Made by a program: the position numbers and the translations under genes. The notes beneath the pieces were generated by a model that saw only the letters and a list, made by a program, of their open reading frames with translations, was not told the DNA's origin and ran no database searches. Below are positions 1 to 6,525 of a stretch of DNA of 7,795 nucleotides, in pieces (the stretch's first letter is position 1; each line of letters begins with the position of its first letter). Source of the stretch: an uncultured Lachnospiraceae bacterium (GTDB lineage Bacteria; Bacillota; Clostridia; Lachnospirales; Lachnospiraceae); contig CAJOQO010000156.1 of assembly GCA_905236545.1 (NCBI GenBank), positions 1 through 7,795 on the forward strand. The letters run 5' to 3'.

Positions 1-126
1 AGCGCTGAGCTTTGCGAAGCGCGGGTTTTGCGAATGAGGGTAGAGGGGTTGGATCACGATAGTGATCCAACCGCACAGGTGGAAAATCTTCAGTCTGTGG
101 TTCCCGGCCGATCCATCGATAAGTCA
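1..126 (-). other. Long 5' leader of the heat-shock unit, with no supported CDS
   Basis: From the predicted transcription start near 120 to the edge I find no ribosome binding site with a well-placed start codon. One minus-strand frame is open from an ATG at 127-125 to the edge, but that ATG lies in the -10 box and would not be transcribed from this promoter, and its translation is not recognisable. The coding start therefore probably lies beyond the window. TTTGCGAA occurs twice (11-18 and 27-34). Confidence 0.4.
47..72. repeat. Perfect 11-bp inverted repeat with a 4-base loop
   Basis: GGTTGGATCAC (47-57) and GTGATCCAACC (62-72) are perfectly complementary around GATA. Neither side has a T tract, so it does not look like an intrinsic terminator. 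It lies in the leader of the CIRCE-controlled unit and could be an RNA stability stem, a protein site or part of a dispersed palindromic repeat. Confidence 0.7.
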
Positions 127-155
127 TTTATAACACAATCTGTTAGCACTGTAAA
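127..155 (-). promoter_or_regulatory. Sigma-A promoter of the leftward, CIRCE-controlled unit
   Basis: On the minus strand TTTACA (155-150) and TATAAA (132-127) are each 5/6 matches to the sigma-A consensus, with an ideal 17-bp spacer. The -35 lies inside the CIRCE element, so HrcA binding would occlude it. Transcription would start near 120 and run off the left edge. Confidence 0.75.
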
Positions 156-169
156 GAGTTGAGTGCTAA
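143..169. promoter_or_regulatory. CIRCE element (HrcA heat-shock operator)
   Basis: TTAGCACTG (143-151), a 9-nt spacer and GAGTGCTAA (161-169) match the CIRCE consensus TTAGCACTC-N9-GAGTGCTAA at 17 of 18 positions; only base 151 differs. HrcA binds CIRCE to repress chaperone operons. The site covers the -35 box of a leftward promoter, and a terminator lies immediately to the right, so the controlled gene must be off the left edge on the minus strand. Likely candidates by family knowledge are groES-groEL, hrcA-grpE-dnaK or another heat-shock gene; none is visible here. Confidence 0.9.
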
Positions 170-231
170 TAAAATTGTGTAAATTGTATGACTATTTTGC
201 AGTTCCCTTTCCAGACAGATCTTTCGTGTCC

Positions 232-286
232 CGGGGTAAAAAAAGAATCAGGAACCGTACCGTTCCTGATTCTTTTTTATGCCCCG
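232..286. terminator. Bidirectional terminator ending the fructoside operon
   Basis: GAATCAGGAAC (245-255) pairs perfectly with GTTCCTGATTC (262-272) around a 6-nt loop. The stem is flanked by seven A residues (238-244) and six T residues (273-278), so it can terminate transcription on either strand. The symmetry extends to CGGGG (232-236) and CCCCG (282-286). It lies 75-129 nt after the GH32 stop and separates this operon from the next minus-strand unit. The 80 nt between it and the GH32 stop show no other feature. Confidence 0.9.
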
Positions 287-360
287 CCGCGAAGGATTCC
301 TCAAGGCTCCTCCTCTGTTCCCGGTATAGCGTCTCAACGACTTTTAAGATGAATGAAACA

Positions 361-1851
361 CTACACCAGACTGTACTTTACAAGATTCATCGACACAGCG
401 CCCTGCGCGGAGAATGTGATCCGTTCTGCTTCCATGTCCGTATACAGGTTTGCCGTAAGCGTCTGTGCGCCCTCATTGATAAATGCTTCCGCGCTGTACC
501 GGTCCAGAATCAGTCTGATCTTAACCGCTCCGTTCAGAGAGGGAACCTCCGCTCTTCTCTGGTGAATGATCGCGCGCCGGGATCCTGAGAACTTACGGTC
601 GATCTTCATGATGCTGTCATCCGGATGATAGCTCAGCATCGTATAGTATCTTCCGCCTGCGGCGAACTTTATGACAAACTTTTGATACGGATGCTCCGGA
701 TCCGCGCTTTTCAGCTCGATCTCCATGTCGATACAGCGGCCTCTGATCCCGTCCAGCTCCATCTCGCCATTCACATAAACATTCTCATAACAGACTCTGT
801 CCCTGCGAATCTGCTCCAGTTCCCGGACCGGCCACTGGTACAGTCTGCCTTCTCTGATGGAAAGCTCCCTCGGGATCGTCATCTGCCCGAACCAGCTGGT
901 AGGATCGAGCCGGTAGCCCGGCGTCGTGTCCCAGTTCTGCATCCAGGCAATCATGATCCGCCTGCCGTCCGGGCTCAGGATCGTCTGCGTCGCGTAAAAA
1001 TCGATCCCGTAATCGATCGTCTGGTCATGCTGCGGGATGAAGGTACCTGACGCAGCATCGTAGTCACCGATCAGGCACAAGGTGCCATTCCCGTTGTGAT
1101 ACTCGAATCCTTCCGGCAGCATATCCATCGGACTGGTAAGAAGCACCCATTTATCCTCCATCCGGAAAAAATCCGGGCATTCCCACACCTTCCCGAAACG
1201 GTCAAAATTCTGAATCAGAAGCTTTCCTTTACTCCAGCAAACGCCGTCCGCACTCTGAAACAAGACGATCTTCGCATCCCTGTTCAAGGTCGCGCAGCAT
1301 GCGACCATCCGGTAGACTCCGTCTTCCCCGACCCAGATCTTCGGATCGCGGAACTCGTAAGGACTGCAGTTCTCCGGAAGATCCTCCACATCCAGAATGG
1401 GATTCCCTTCATACTTTTCATAATCCAGCCCATCCCCAAAGGCCAGGCACTGCCTCTGCAGATCCCGGACCGTTCCGTCCTCCATCTCTTTTTTCAGGAC
1501 TCCGGTATAGATAAGCATCTGCCTCCCGTCCGGGAGTTCCACAGCTGACCCGGAGAAGCAGCCGTCCCGGTCATACTCCTCATCCGGTGCAAGCGCTGCC
1601 GGCAGATACTCCCAGCGGATCAGATCCGATGAGACGGCATGTCCCCAGTGACAGGGACCCCAGACTGTATTGTAGGGGTAATACTGATAAAACAGGTGGT
1701 ATTTCCCCTGATAAAAAGAGAACCCGTTCGGGTCATTCATCCATCCGACCCGGCTGGACAGGTGGAAGGCCGGTCTGTCCTCCTCCGCGATCCTTGCGCC
1801 CATCGCATTTTCATACTCCCTGACCTTCTCGAGTTTTTCGCTGATTTTCAT
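361..1851 (-). CDS. GH32 beta-fructofuranosidase (sucrose / short-fructan hydrolase), cytoplasmic
   Basis: This 496-residue enzyme cleaves terminal beta-fructosyl bonds in sucrose or short fructo-oligosaccharides, releasing fructose. The three family 32 catalytic motifs are intact: WMNDPNG (37-43, nucleophile Asp40), FRDPKIW (167-173, Asp169 stabilising the transition state) and WECPDFF (223-229, acid/base Glu224). FYQYYP (54-59), WGHAVSSDLIRW (69-80) and FSGSA (99-103) are also typical. The five-bladed propeller is followed by the usual C-terminal beta-sandwich, including LILDRYSAEAFIN (447-459). There is no signal peptide, so it acts inside the cell on imported substrate. The chosen ATG has AAAGG at 1865-1861 (9 nt), giving the usual N-terminal length before WMNDPNG. 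The frame stays open upstream to a GTG at 2010, but that extension encodes the hairpin and an Arg-rich tract and is probably not translated. Automated pipelines often call such proteins sucrose-6-phosphate hydrolase; beside an ABC importer, an unphosphorylated substrate is more likely. Confidence 0.95.
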   Translation of the reverse strand: MKISEKLEKVREYENAMGARIAEEDRPAFHLSSRVGWMNDPNGFSFYQGKYHLFYQYYPYNTVWGPCHWGHAVSSDLIRWEYLPAALAPDEEYDRDGCFSGSAVELPDGRQMLIYTGVLKKEMEDGTVRDLQRQCLAFGDGLDYEKYEGNPILDVEDLPENCSPYEFRDPKIWVGEDGVYRMVACCATLNRDAKIVLFQSADGVCWSKGKLLIQNFDRFGKVWECPDFFRMEDKWVLLTSPMDMLPEGFEYHNGNGTLCLIGDYDAASGTFIPQHDQTIDYGIDFYATQTILSPDGRRIMIAWMQNWDTTPGYRLDPTSWFGQMTIPRELSIREGRLYQWPVRELEQIRRDRVCYENVYVNGEMELDGIRGRCIDMEIELKSADPEHPYQKFVIKFAAGGRYYTMLSYHPDDSIMKIDRKFSGSRRAIIHQRRAEVPSLNGAVKIRLILDRYSAEAFINEGAQTLTANLYTDMEAERITFSAQGAVSMNLVKYSLV

Positions 1852-1921
1852 AGACTGATACCTTTGTCCTTCCTTTCCGGGAACCTCCCGTTGCCGGAAA
1901 CAAAACCGGCAGACCTGAAAA

Positions 1922-1974
1922 CTGCGGCGGCCGTGACGGATATGCGCTAAGGCATTCCGCTGCGGCCGCCGCAG
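1922..1974 (-). other. GC-rich intercistronic hairpin upstream of the GH32 gene
   Basis: A perfect 12-bp inverted repeat, CTGCGGCGGCCG (1922-1933) with CGGCCGCCGCAG (1963-1974), is continued inward by GGA-ATGC/GCAT-A-TCC around a short loop, giving one long imperfect stem. On the minus strand it is followed by TTTTC. Two small hairpins follow: GCCGG/CCGGC at 1893-1910 and CGGGA/TCCCG at 1878-1890. The structure lies between the last permease and GH32. It may act as a partial terminator, an RNA-processing or stability element, or a device lowering GH32 expression relative to the transporter. Confidence 0.65.
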
Positions 1975-2010
1975 ATCTGTTTCTGACAGGTCAGGCTCGT
2001 CCTGATCCAC

Positions 2011-2880
2011 TCAGCCTTTTACAGCTCCGGACGTTACGCCCTCTACGATATACTTCTGCATGATCAGATAAAGAATCAGGATCGGAAGCATCGCAAGAAT
2101 AAGCGCTGCCAGGATACAACCCATATCCGATGCGTAAGAACCATAGAACATCTGTGTCGCGATCGGAATCGTGTACAGATCCTGCTTGGTCAGAATCAGG
2201 CTCGGCAGCAGATAATCGTTCCAGAACGCCATCGCGTCGATGATCGCCACCGTCGCAGTCGTCGGCCCGAGAAGCGGGTAGACAACCTTCCAGTAAGTCT
2301 GCCATCTTGTACAGCCGTCAATCAGAGCAGCCTCTTCAAGCTCAAGAGGGATATTCGTCTTGATCGACCCGCTGTACATAAACGTTGCCATGGAAACCGA
2401 GAAACCGGTATGCATCAGGATCAATGTCAGCCTGTGGTTCAGCACATTCAAGGTGCCTCCATAGATCGACACGATCGGGATCATCAGAACCTGGAACGGA
2501 ATCACCATGGATGCAATCATCAAAGCAAAGATGATTCTGCATGCGATCCAGTTATTTCTGGTGATGACAAAGGACGCCATTCCGGAAAACAGAAGCGTCA
2601 GAACAGTCGAGCAGACCGTGACGATCGCAGAGTTCGCGAAAACTCTCCAGAAATGCATCTTCTCCATGGCAGTGGGGAAGTTGCTTGTGACAAATCCTTT
2701 CCTCGGGCCGACCAGGGCAAGCGGGAATCGATTGATATCCGCATTCGCCTTAAAAACGTTCAGCAACGCGATCAGGAACGGAAATATAAACGCGATAAAC
2801 AGGACCAGGAGAACGATCCACATGACCACATTCATAATCTTCCTGCGGCGTGCAGCTTTCGCATTCTCAAGTTCATACAT
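2011..2880 (-). CDS. CUT1 ABC sugar transporter permease (MalG-type)
   Basis: This 289-residue protein is the second permease subunit. A basic N-terminus (RRRK, 11-14) precedes the first membrane segment (about 18-43). Further segments lie near 82-106, 114-142, 153-170, 208-230 and 255-274. The EAA loop is at 183-204 (EAALIDGCTRWQ then YWKVVYPLL), and the C-terminal VEGVTSGAVKG tail is typical of MalG-type subunits. GGAGGTG at 2895-2889 lies inside the 3' end of the preceding gene, 8 nt before the ATG, and the two genes overlap by one base. It is followed by a 159-nt gap holding a large hairpin, then GH32. Confidence 0.95.
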   Translation of the reverse strand: MYELENAKAARRRKIMNVVMWIVLLVLFIAFIFPFLIALLNVFKANADINRFPLALVGPRKGFVTSNFPTAMEKMHFWRVFANSAIVTVCSTVLTLLFSGMASFVITRNNWIACRIIFALMIASMVIPFQVLMIPIVSIYGGTLNVLNHRLTLILMHTGFSVSMATFMYSGSIKTNIPLELEEAALIDGCTRWQTYWKVVYPLLGPTTATVAIIDAMAFWNDYLLPSLILTKQDLYTIPIATQMFYGSYASDMGCILAALILAMLPILILYLIMQKYIVEGVTSGAVKG

Positions 2881-3761
2881 TACGCACTCACCTCCCCCTT
2901 ACGTCCGATATAAACCTGCGTGATGCCAACGATCGCGCAGACAACGAAGAGGATCAGGGCCTCCGCCTGGCCGGTGCCGAATACACGGTTCGTGAATGCT
3001 GTTCTGTACACATGCATCGCAGCCATGACGGAAGAGTTGTACGGTTCGCCGTTCGTCAAAGACAGGTTGACGTCGTAAACCATGAAGCATCTGGTGATGG
3101 TCAGGAACAGGCACTGTACGAAAGAAGCTCTCATCAGCGGAACGATAACCTTCCAGGTTGCCTGGGACTGTGTGCAGCCATCGATCTGGGCCGCCTCGAT
3201 CAGGCTCTTGGATACGCTCATGAAGCCTGCTACATAGATCAGCATCATATAGCCCGCATACTGCCAGACAGCGACGATGATCATACAGGCCATCGCCCCC
3301 TGCGGCGTACTCAGCCAGGACTTCTTCATAAATCCCAGGTTCAGGCTGGTGCCGATTGCTGTGAATGCCTTATTGAATACGAACTGCCAGATATAACCAA
3401 GGACGATGCCGCCGATCAGGTTCGGGATAAAGAAACCTGCCCGGAAGAAGTTCTGTCCCTTGATTCCTCTGGTAACCATATACGCAAGCAGAAATGCCAT
3501 CACGTTGACCAGGATCACTGCGATCGCCGAATAAATCAGTGTTCTTCCCATTGCAACCCAGAAATCGCCGTCCCCAAACGCCGAAGCGTAATTGGCGAAT
3601 CCGACAAATGGTTTGCTGGAGGAAATTCCATCCCAGCTGGTAAAGGTCAGATAAAAACCATAGATGAGAGGAATGATGACCACCGCGCAGAAGAGCAGCG
3701 TCGCAGGACCGGCGAACATGAGATACTGCGTGACCTTATAGGACGTTGTATTTCTTTTCAT
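2880..3761 (-). CDS. CUT1 ABC sugar transporter permease (MalF-type)
   Basis: This 293-residue inner-membrane protein is one of two permease subunits forming the import channel. Several hydrophobic membrane segments are visible, at about 12-40, 75-97, 107-129, 157-182, 212-228 and 267-285. The cytoplasmic EAA loop at 189-210 (EAAQIDGCTQSQ then WKVIVPLM) contains the EAA---G motif that docks on the ATPase. The start has AGGGAGA at 3773-3767, 5 nt away. The stop TAA shares one base with the ATG of the next permease (TAATG), indicating translational coupling and a 1:1 ratio. Length and the short N-terminus before the first membrane segment (no extra N-terminal segments as in E. coli MalF) are normal for Gram-positive oligosaccharide importers. 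No ATPase gene accompanies it. Confidence 0.94.
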   Translation of the reverse strand: MKRNTTSYKVTQYLMFAGPATLLFCAVVIIPLIYGFYLTFTSWDGISSSKPFVGFANYASAFGDGDFWVAMGRTLIYSAIAVILVNVMAFLLAYMVTRGIKGQNFFRAGFFIPNLIGGIVLGYIWQFVFNKAFTAIGTSLNLGFMKKSWLSTPQGAMACMIIVAVWQYAGYMMLIYVAGFMSVSKSLIEAAQIDGCTQSQATWKVIVPLMRASFVQCLFLTITRCFMVYDVNLSLTNGEPYNSSVMAAMHVYRTAFTNRVFGTGQAEALILFVVCAIVGITQVYIGRKGEVSA

Positions 3762-3793
3762 GCCAGTCTCCCTACTGTAACTTTGGAAAACAA

Positions 3794-3836
3794 GACAGAA
3801 AGGAGGTACCGGTATCAGCCGATACCTCCTTCTGTC
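3794..3836 (-). terminator. Intercistronic hairpin between binding-protein and permease genes
   Basis: GACAGAA-AGGAGGTA (3794-3808) pairs with TACCTCCTTCTGTC (3823-3836), with one bulged A. An alternative inner pairing is GGTATC/GATACC around AGCC. On the minus strand it is followed by TTGTTTTCC, a poor T tract. It is about 50 nt after the binding-protein stop and some 30 nt before the permease start. Such structures commonly act as partial terminators or 3'-end RNA stabilisers, giving more binding protein than permease. It is probably not a full stop, because the permease has no visible promoter of its own. Confidence 0.65.
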
Positions 3837-3887
3837 ATTTCATTCTCAGTAACAATGATTCTTTCTCAGGAATCTCGTATCCGGGAC

Positions 3888-5129
3888 TCAGTGCTCGATG
3901 ATGGTCGCGCCCTTCCAGTACTCGGTCAGCTCTTCCGCAAGGCCTTCCCTGTCGATCTTTCCGTCGAGATACTTCTGCATGGTTGCGCCGCAGGTGGTGT
4001 AGTGATCATCCGGCATGAAGTTGTAGTTCGGGATCAGAGCACCGGCATCCGCGTAAGCCTTAACGGAAACGGAAAGCGGATCAGAGACATCCAGCGTGTT
4101 GCTCTTATACGGAGAAACCAGCGCGCAGGAATTGGTAACGAAATCCTGTCCGTCATCTTCCAGAGCCATCCAGTTCAGGAAATCCTTCGCCGCCTGCTGC
4201 TGCTCTTCGGAAACAGAGTTGTCGATAAAGAAGTACTTGGAACCGCCGCCGACCAGCTTCTCATTGGTACCGTCATCGGTATTCTGCGGAACAGGCATCA
4301 TGCCCATCTCGCTGTCAGACTCGGACTGAACAATCAGGGACCAGTCCCAGTTGCCGCCGAACATGAACGCGACATCGCCCCATGCCAGCATATCTTCAGA
4401 AGTGTTGCGGTCTGCGGTAGCCGCAGCATCCTTCGCGTAGTTGTACTCCATCAGGACATCAAAGGTATCCATCAGGGAATTGAACTTCTCGTTGTTAATG
4501 ATGTCGCCTTCTCCTGCAAGCAGCTTCTGGATGTAGGCTTCCGGATCTTCCTGCTCCTCGATCCACTGGGCAAGATAGTGTGCCGCAAGAGACCAGTCCT
4601 CGGACATGATCGCAACCGGAGCTTCCATGCCGCCTTCAACAAGCTTGTCAAGAAGCGCCTTGAAGTCATCCAGCGTCGCGTAATCTGCCGGATCAAACTC
4701 TTCGCCGGTGATCTCTTCGATCGCTGACTTGTTGTACATCACTCCGCGCGCCTCAACGCAGAACGGAAGCGCTGCAACCTTGCCGTCAATCTCAATCGCA
4801 TAGTCCGTGTCCGCAGTCGCATCCAGATCAGAAAGATCGATGCCGTGCTCCGGGGTAAGCGTGTAGATATCCTTCGCGTCAACCATGGAAAGAACGTACG
4901 GGTCATTGGAAGAATACTTTGTTCCCATATGGGTAATAACCGGATCGTTGGACATCGTGACAGTCATGTCAACGCCCTTATCTTCGGAATAAACGGAGGC
5001 CTCTTCTTCAAACTGAGTCTGAATCTCAGATTTGGAGTTGAAAACGGTAAGCTCGGTAGCTGCCATAACCGGCGTAACCGCCATCGCTGCCGCTGTGACA
5101 GTTGCAATTGCAGTAATTACTTTTTTCAT
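3888..5129 (-). CDS. Extracellular sugar-binding protein of a CUT1 ABC transporter
   Basis: This 413-residue protein is a family 1 extracellular solute-binding protein that captures an oligosaccharide outside the cell and delivers it to the two permeases encoded next. Residues 1-23 form a signal peptide: MKK, then a hydrophobic core, then a likely signal peptidase I site VMA|ATE. Mature features include ELTVFNSKSE (26-35), the DGKVAALPF strand region (115-123) and the C-terminal FLNWM region. It is rich in Asp and Glu, as exported proteins often are. The start is set by AGGAGGG at 5142-5136, 6 nt from the ATG; an upstream in-frame extension to 5210 would bury the signal peptide and is rejected. 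Unusually for a monoderm Firmicute, no lipobox cysteine follows the signal sequence, so membrane anchoring is unexplained. It is the first gene of the operon, followed by a hairpin. The substrate (sucrose or short fructans) is inferred only from GH32 and fructokinase. Confidence 0.93.
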   Translation of the reverse strand: MKKVITAIATVTAAAMAVTPVMAATELTVFNSKSEIQTQFEEEASVYSEDKGVDMTVTMSNDPVITHMGTKYSSNDPYVLSMVDAKDIYTLTPEHGIDLSDLDATADTDYAIEIDGKVAALPFCVEARGVMYNKSAIEEITGEEFDPADYATLDDFKALLDKLVEGGMEAPVAIMSEDWSLAAHYLAQWIEEQEDPEAYIQKLLAGEGDIINNEKFNSLMDTFDVLMEYNYAKDAAATADRNTSEDMLAWGDVAFMFGGNWDWSLIVQSESDSEMGMMPVPQNTDDGTNEKLVGGGSKYFFIDNSVSEEQQQAAKDFLNWMALEDDGQDFVTNSCALVSPYKSNTLDVSDPLSVSVKAYADAGALIPNYNFMPDDHYTTCGATMQKYLDGKIDREGLAEELTEYWKGATIIEH

Positions 5130-5146
5130 CTTTTTCCCTCCTGAGT

Positions 5147-5220
5147 AATCACAGATGCTTTTTGTGTCGTTACCATCCACCGTTCCTTTCTCACAGACGA
5201 TGGACAGCAACTTTGTGATT
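5147..5220 (-). other. Possible folded 5' leader of the transporter operon
   Basis: AATCACA at 5220-5214 and TGTGATT at 5153-5147 (minus strand) are perfectly complementary. They enclose a second pair, CCATC with GATGG, within the roughly 87-nt leader, and the ribosome binding site begins just beyond the closing strand. The first strand overlaps the predicted transcription start, so whether it is fully transcribed is unclear. I recognise no known riboswitch class. Confidence 0.25.
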
Positions 5221-5222
5221 TC

Positions 5223-5251
5223 AATCTACCACCTTATCGCACTCATGTCAA
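5223..5251 (-). promoter_or_regulatory. Sigma-A-type promoter of the binding protein-permease-GH32 operon
   Basis: On the minus strand the consensus -35 TTGACA (5251-5246) is separated by 17 bp from TAGATT (5228-5223), a 4/6 match to the -10 consensus. The weak -10 with a perfect -35 inside the operator fits a regulated promoter. Transcription would start near 5216. The AT-rich stretch 5264-5345 upstream also holds an isolated TATAAA (5324-5319) without a good -35. Confidence 0.65.
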
Positions 5252-5263
5252 TCGTTTAACATG
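5244..5263. promoter_or_regulatory. LacI-family operator controlling the transporter operon
   Basis: The 20-bp site CATGTCAATCGTTTAACATG is centred on a CG between 5253 and 5254, with CATGT/ACATG ends and an AA-N-CG-N-TT core, the pattern bound by LacI/GalR-type regulators. It contains the -35 box of the downstream promoter, so a bound repressor would block RNA polymerase directly. The adjacent LacI-type gene product is the natural ligand. The site does not match the CcpA cre consensus well, so a cre role is less likely. Confidence 0.75.
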
Positions 5264-5345
5264 TTTGATCCTGAATTTCAGTTGTTTTCCACAATATACG
5301 TCCTTCTGTTTTGGATGTTTTATACAATAAAAATTCTGATTTTTC

Positions 5346-5392
5346 ATAAAGAAAAGGGAGAAAGCGAACGTATGATCGTATTCTCCCTTTTT
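5346..5392 (-). terminator. Rho-independent terminator of the LacI-type regulator gene
   Basis: An 11-bp perfect inverted repeat pairs AAAAGGGAGAA (5352-5362) with TTCTCCCTTTT (5381-5391) around an 18-nt loop. Minus-strand transcripts end in CCCTTTTCTTTATG. The hairpin starts about 30 nt after the regulator stop and lies upstream of the binding-protein promoter, so it should insulate the two units. Its base-pair symmetry means it could also act on plus-strand transcription, although no plus-strand gene is present. Confidence 0.8.
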
Positions 5393-5397
5393 GTCTG

Positions 5398-5415
5398 GTA
5401 TGTCAACCGTATGTC
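5398..5415. promoter_or_regulatory. Possible auxiliary operator half-site downstream of the regulator gene
   Basis: GTATGTCAACCGT at 5398-5410 is an exact copy of the 13 bases at 6526-6538, lying just after the regulator's stop codon and before its terminator. The partner half is poor (TATGTCA as a direct rather than inverted repeat), so it may be only a half-site. It is about 154 bp from the main operator centre. Confidence 0.3.
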
Positions 5416-5423
5416 ATGTACTG

Positions 5424-6404
5424 TCAGGTAGTTCCTCTTCGCTCCAGCGTCACATGAAACATCGTCCTTACAGGATAGCTTTCATGATGAGCCGCTTTCT
5501 CGATGACCCGGATGGCTTCCCTGGCCATCTCCGTAACAGGCTGACGGATCGTCGTCATCTGCGGAGTCGTCATCTTTGCCAGATTCACGTCATCATATCC
5601 TACTACCTTTACATCCTGCGGAACCCGGCGTCCTCTGGCGGTCAGTTCCGCCATAACCTGCATCCCGATTACGTCCGATCCGGCAAAGATCCCATCCGTA
5701 TCAGGCGCTTCATCAAGAAACAGCTTCAATTCCTGAAAGTAATTCAGGTCATCAAGATGTTCCGGAGCACACAGATATTCCCGTACTTTCACTTCCGGAT
5801 ATCTGGCGCAGGTATCCATGAAACCAACCCTGCGTGCATCCGCAGGCATGGAAACCTCTCCCTTGCCGCCGATACACAGAAGCCTCGTGCATCCTGCCCT
5901 GATCAGCTCGCCTGCAGCGATCACTCCGCCCTCGTAATTATCACACTCCACTCCCGCATCGGCATTATTCAAAAACCGTTCAAACGTTACAACCGGAAAT
6001 CCAAGGTCACGCAGTTTTGCTGTCTCCACTGTACCGGAACAAAGCACAAGTCCTGCTACCCGGTTGCTGATGCACACTCTCACATATTCCTCTTCACGGG
6101 ACTTCTTTCCCTGGGAACAAAACAGCAGAAGCTGATAGTTTTTTTCGTGCGCCTCACTCTCCAGGCAGCTCAGCACTTTTGCAAAATACGGATGTGAAAT
6201 ACTCGGAACGATCACACCGATCATGGAACTGCTCTTTTTGGACAATGAGCGCGCCATCGCGTTCGGCTGATAATGCAGACGCCCCATCGCTTCCTGAACA
6301 CGTTTCCTCGTTTCTTCGCTGATATACCCCCGGTTGTTCAACACCCTCGAAACGGTTCCGACAGACAGTTCCGCCTCTCGCGCGACGTCCTTTAAGGTCG
6401 CCAT
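5424..6404 (-). CDS. LacI/GalR-family transcriptional regulator, probable repressor of the fructoside operon
   Basis: This 326-residue cytoplasmic protein has the family's normal length and order. The N-terminal helix-turn-helix spans about residues 3-23 (TLKDVAREAELS then VGTVSRVLN as recognition helix). The minor-groove hinge helix NAMARSL (48-54) follows. A periplasmic-binding-protein-like effector domain begins near 61 (MIGVIVPSISHPYF) and includes GSDVIGMQVMAEL (242-254), VVGYDDV (267-273) and TTIRQPV (284-290). The start is fixed by AGGAGG at 6417-6412, 7 nt from the ATG. It sits between the fructokinase and the importer/GH32 operon, with a terminator on each side, so it is probably its own transcription unit. 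Palindromes of LacI type lie on both sides of the gene. The effector is not visible in the sequence; fructose, a fructose phosphate, sucrose or a short fructan are all reasonable by context. Confidence 0.93.
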   Translation of the reverse strand: MATLKDVAREAELSVGTVSRVLNNRGYISEETRKRVQEAMGRLHYQPNAMARSLSKKSSSMIGVIVPSISHPYFAKVLSCLESEAHEKNYQLLLFCSQGKKSREEEYVRVCISNRVAGLVLCSGTVETAKLRDLGFPVVTFERFLNNADAGVECDNYEGGVIAAGELIRAGCTRLLCIGGKGEVSMPADARRVGFMDTCARYPEVKVREYLCAPEHLDDLNYFQELKLFLDEAPDTDGIFAGSDVIGMQVMAELTARGRRVPQDVKVVGYDDVNLAKMTTPQMTTIRQPVTEMAREAIRVIEKAAHHESYPVRTMFHVTLERRGTT

Positions 6405-6525
6405 ATTCTTTCCTCCTGTCTATTGCATTCTGATCCATAGCAGCCTGACCAGCTTACAGGAACAGGTCATAATGTGGAAGCTATACAGAAAACATAATTC
6501 CTGATCGCGTCTTCTATACGTCTCA

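Noticed and set aside
1..127. A small minus-strand gene beginning at the ATG at 127-125
   Set aside because: The ATG is part of the -10 box, there is no ribosome binding site, and the translation is not recognisable.
163..588. A plus-strand open frame overlapping the terminator and GH32 3' end
   Set aside because: It runs through a clear terminator hairpin and antisense to GH32, with no recognisable domain or ribosome binding site.
2850..4727. A very long plus-strand open frame (about 625 codons) antisense to both permeases and the binding-protein gene
   Set aside because: The minus-strand genes have clear family motifs and ribosome binding sites. The antisense translation is rich in Arg, His and Asp, has no recognisable domain and also crosses the intercistronic hairpin, so it is a codon-bias shadow.
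5130..5210. An N-terminal extension of the binding protein starting at 5210
   Set aside because: It would place 27 hydrophilic residues before the signal peptide, while a strong AGGAGGG lies 6 nt from the ATG at 5129.
5319..5324. A second promoter for the transporter operon based on TATAAA
   Set aside because: No acceptable -35 lies 16-18 bp upstream, and the region is simply AT-rich.
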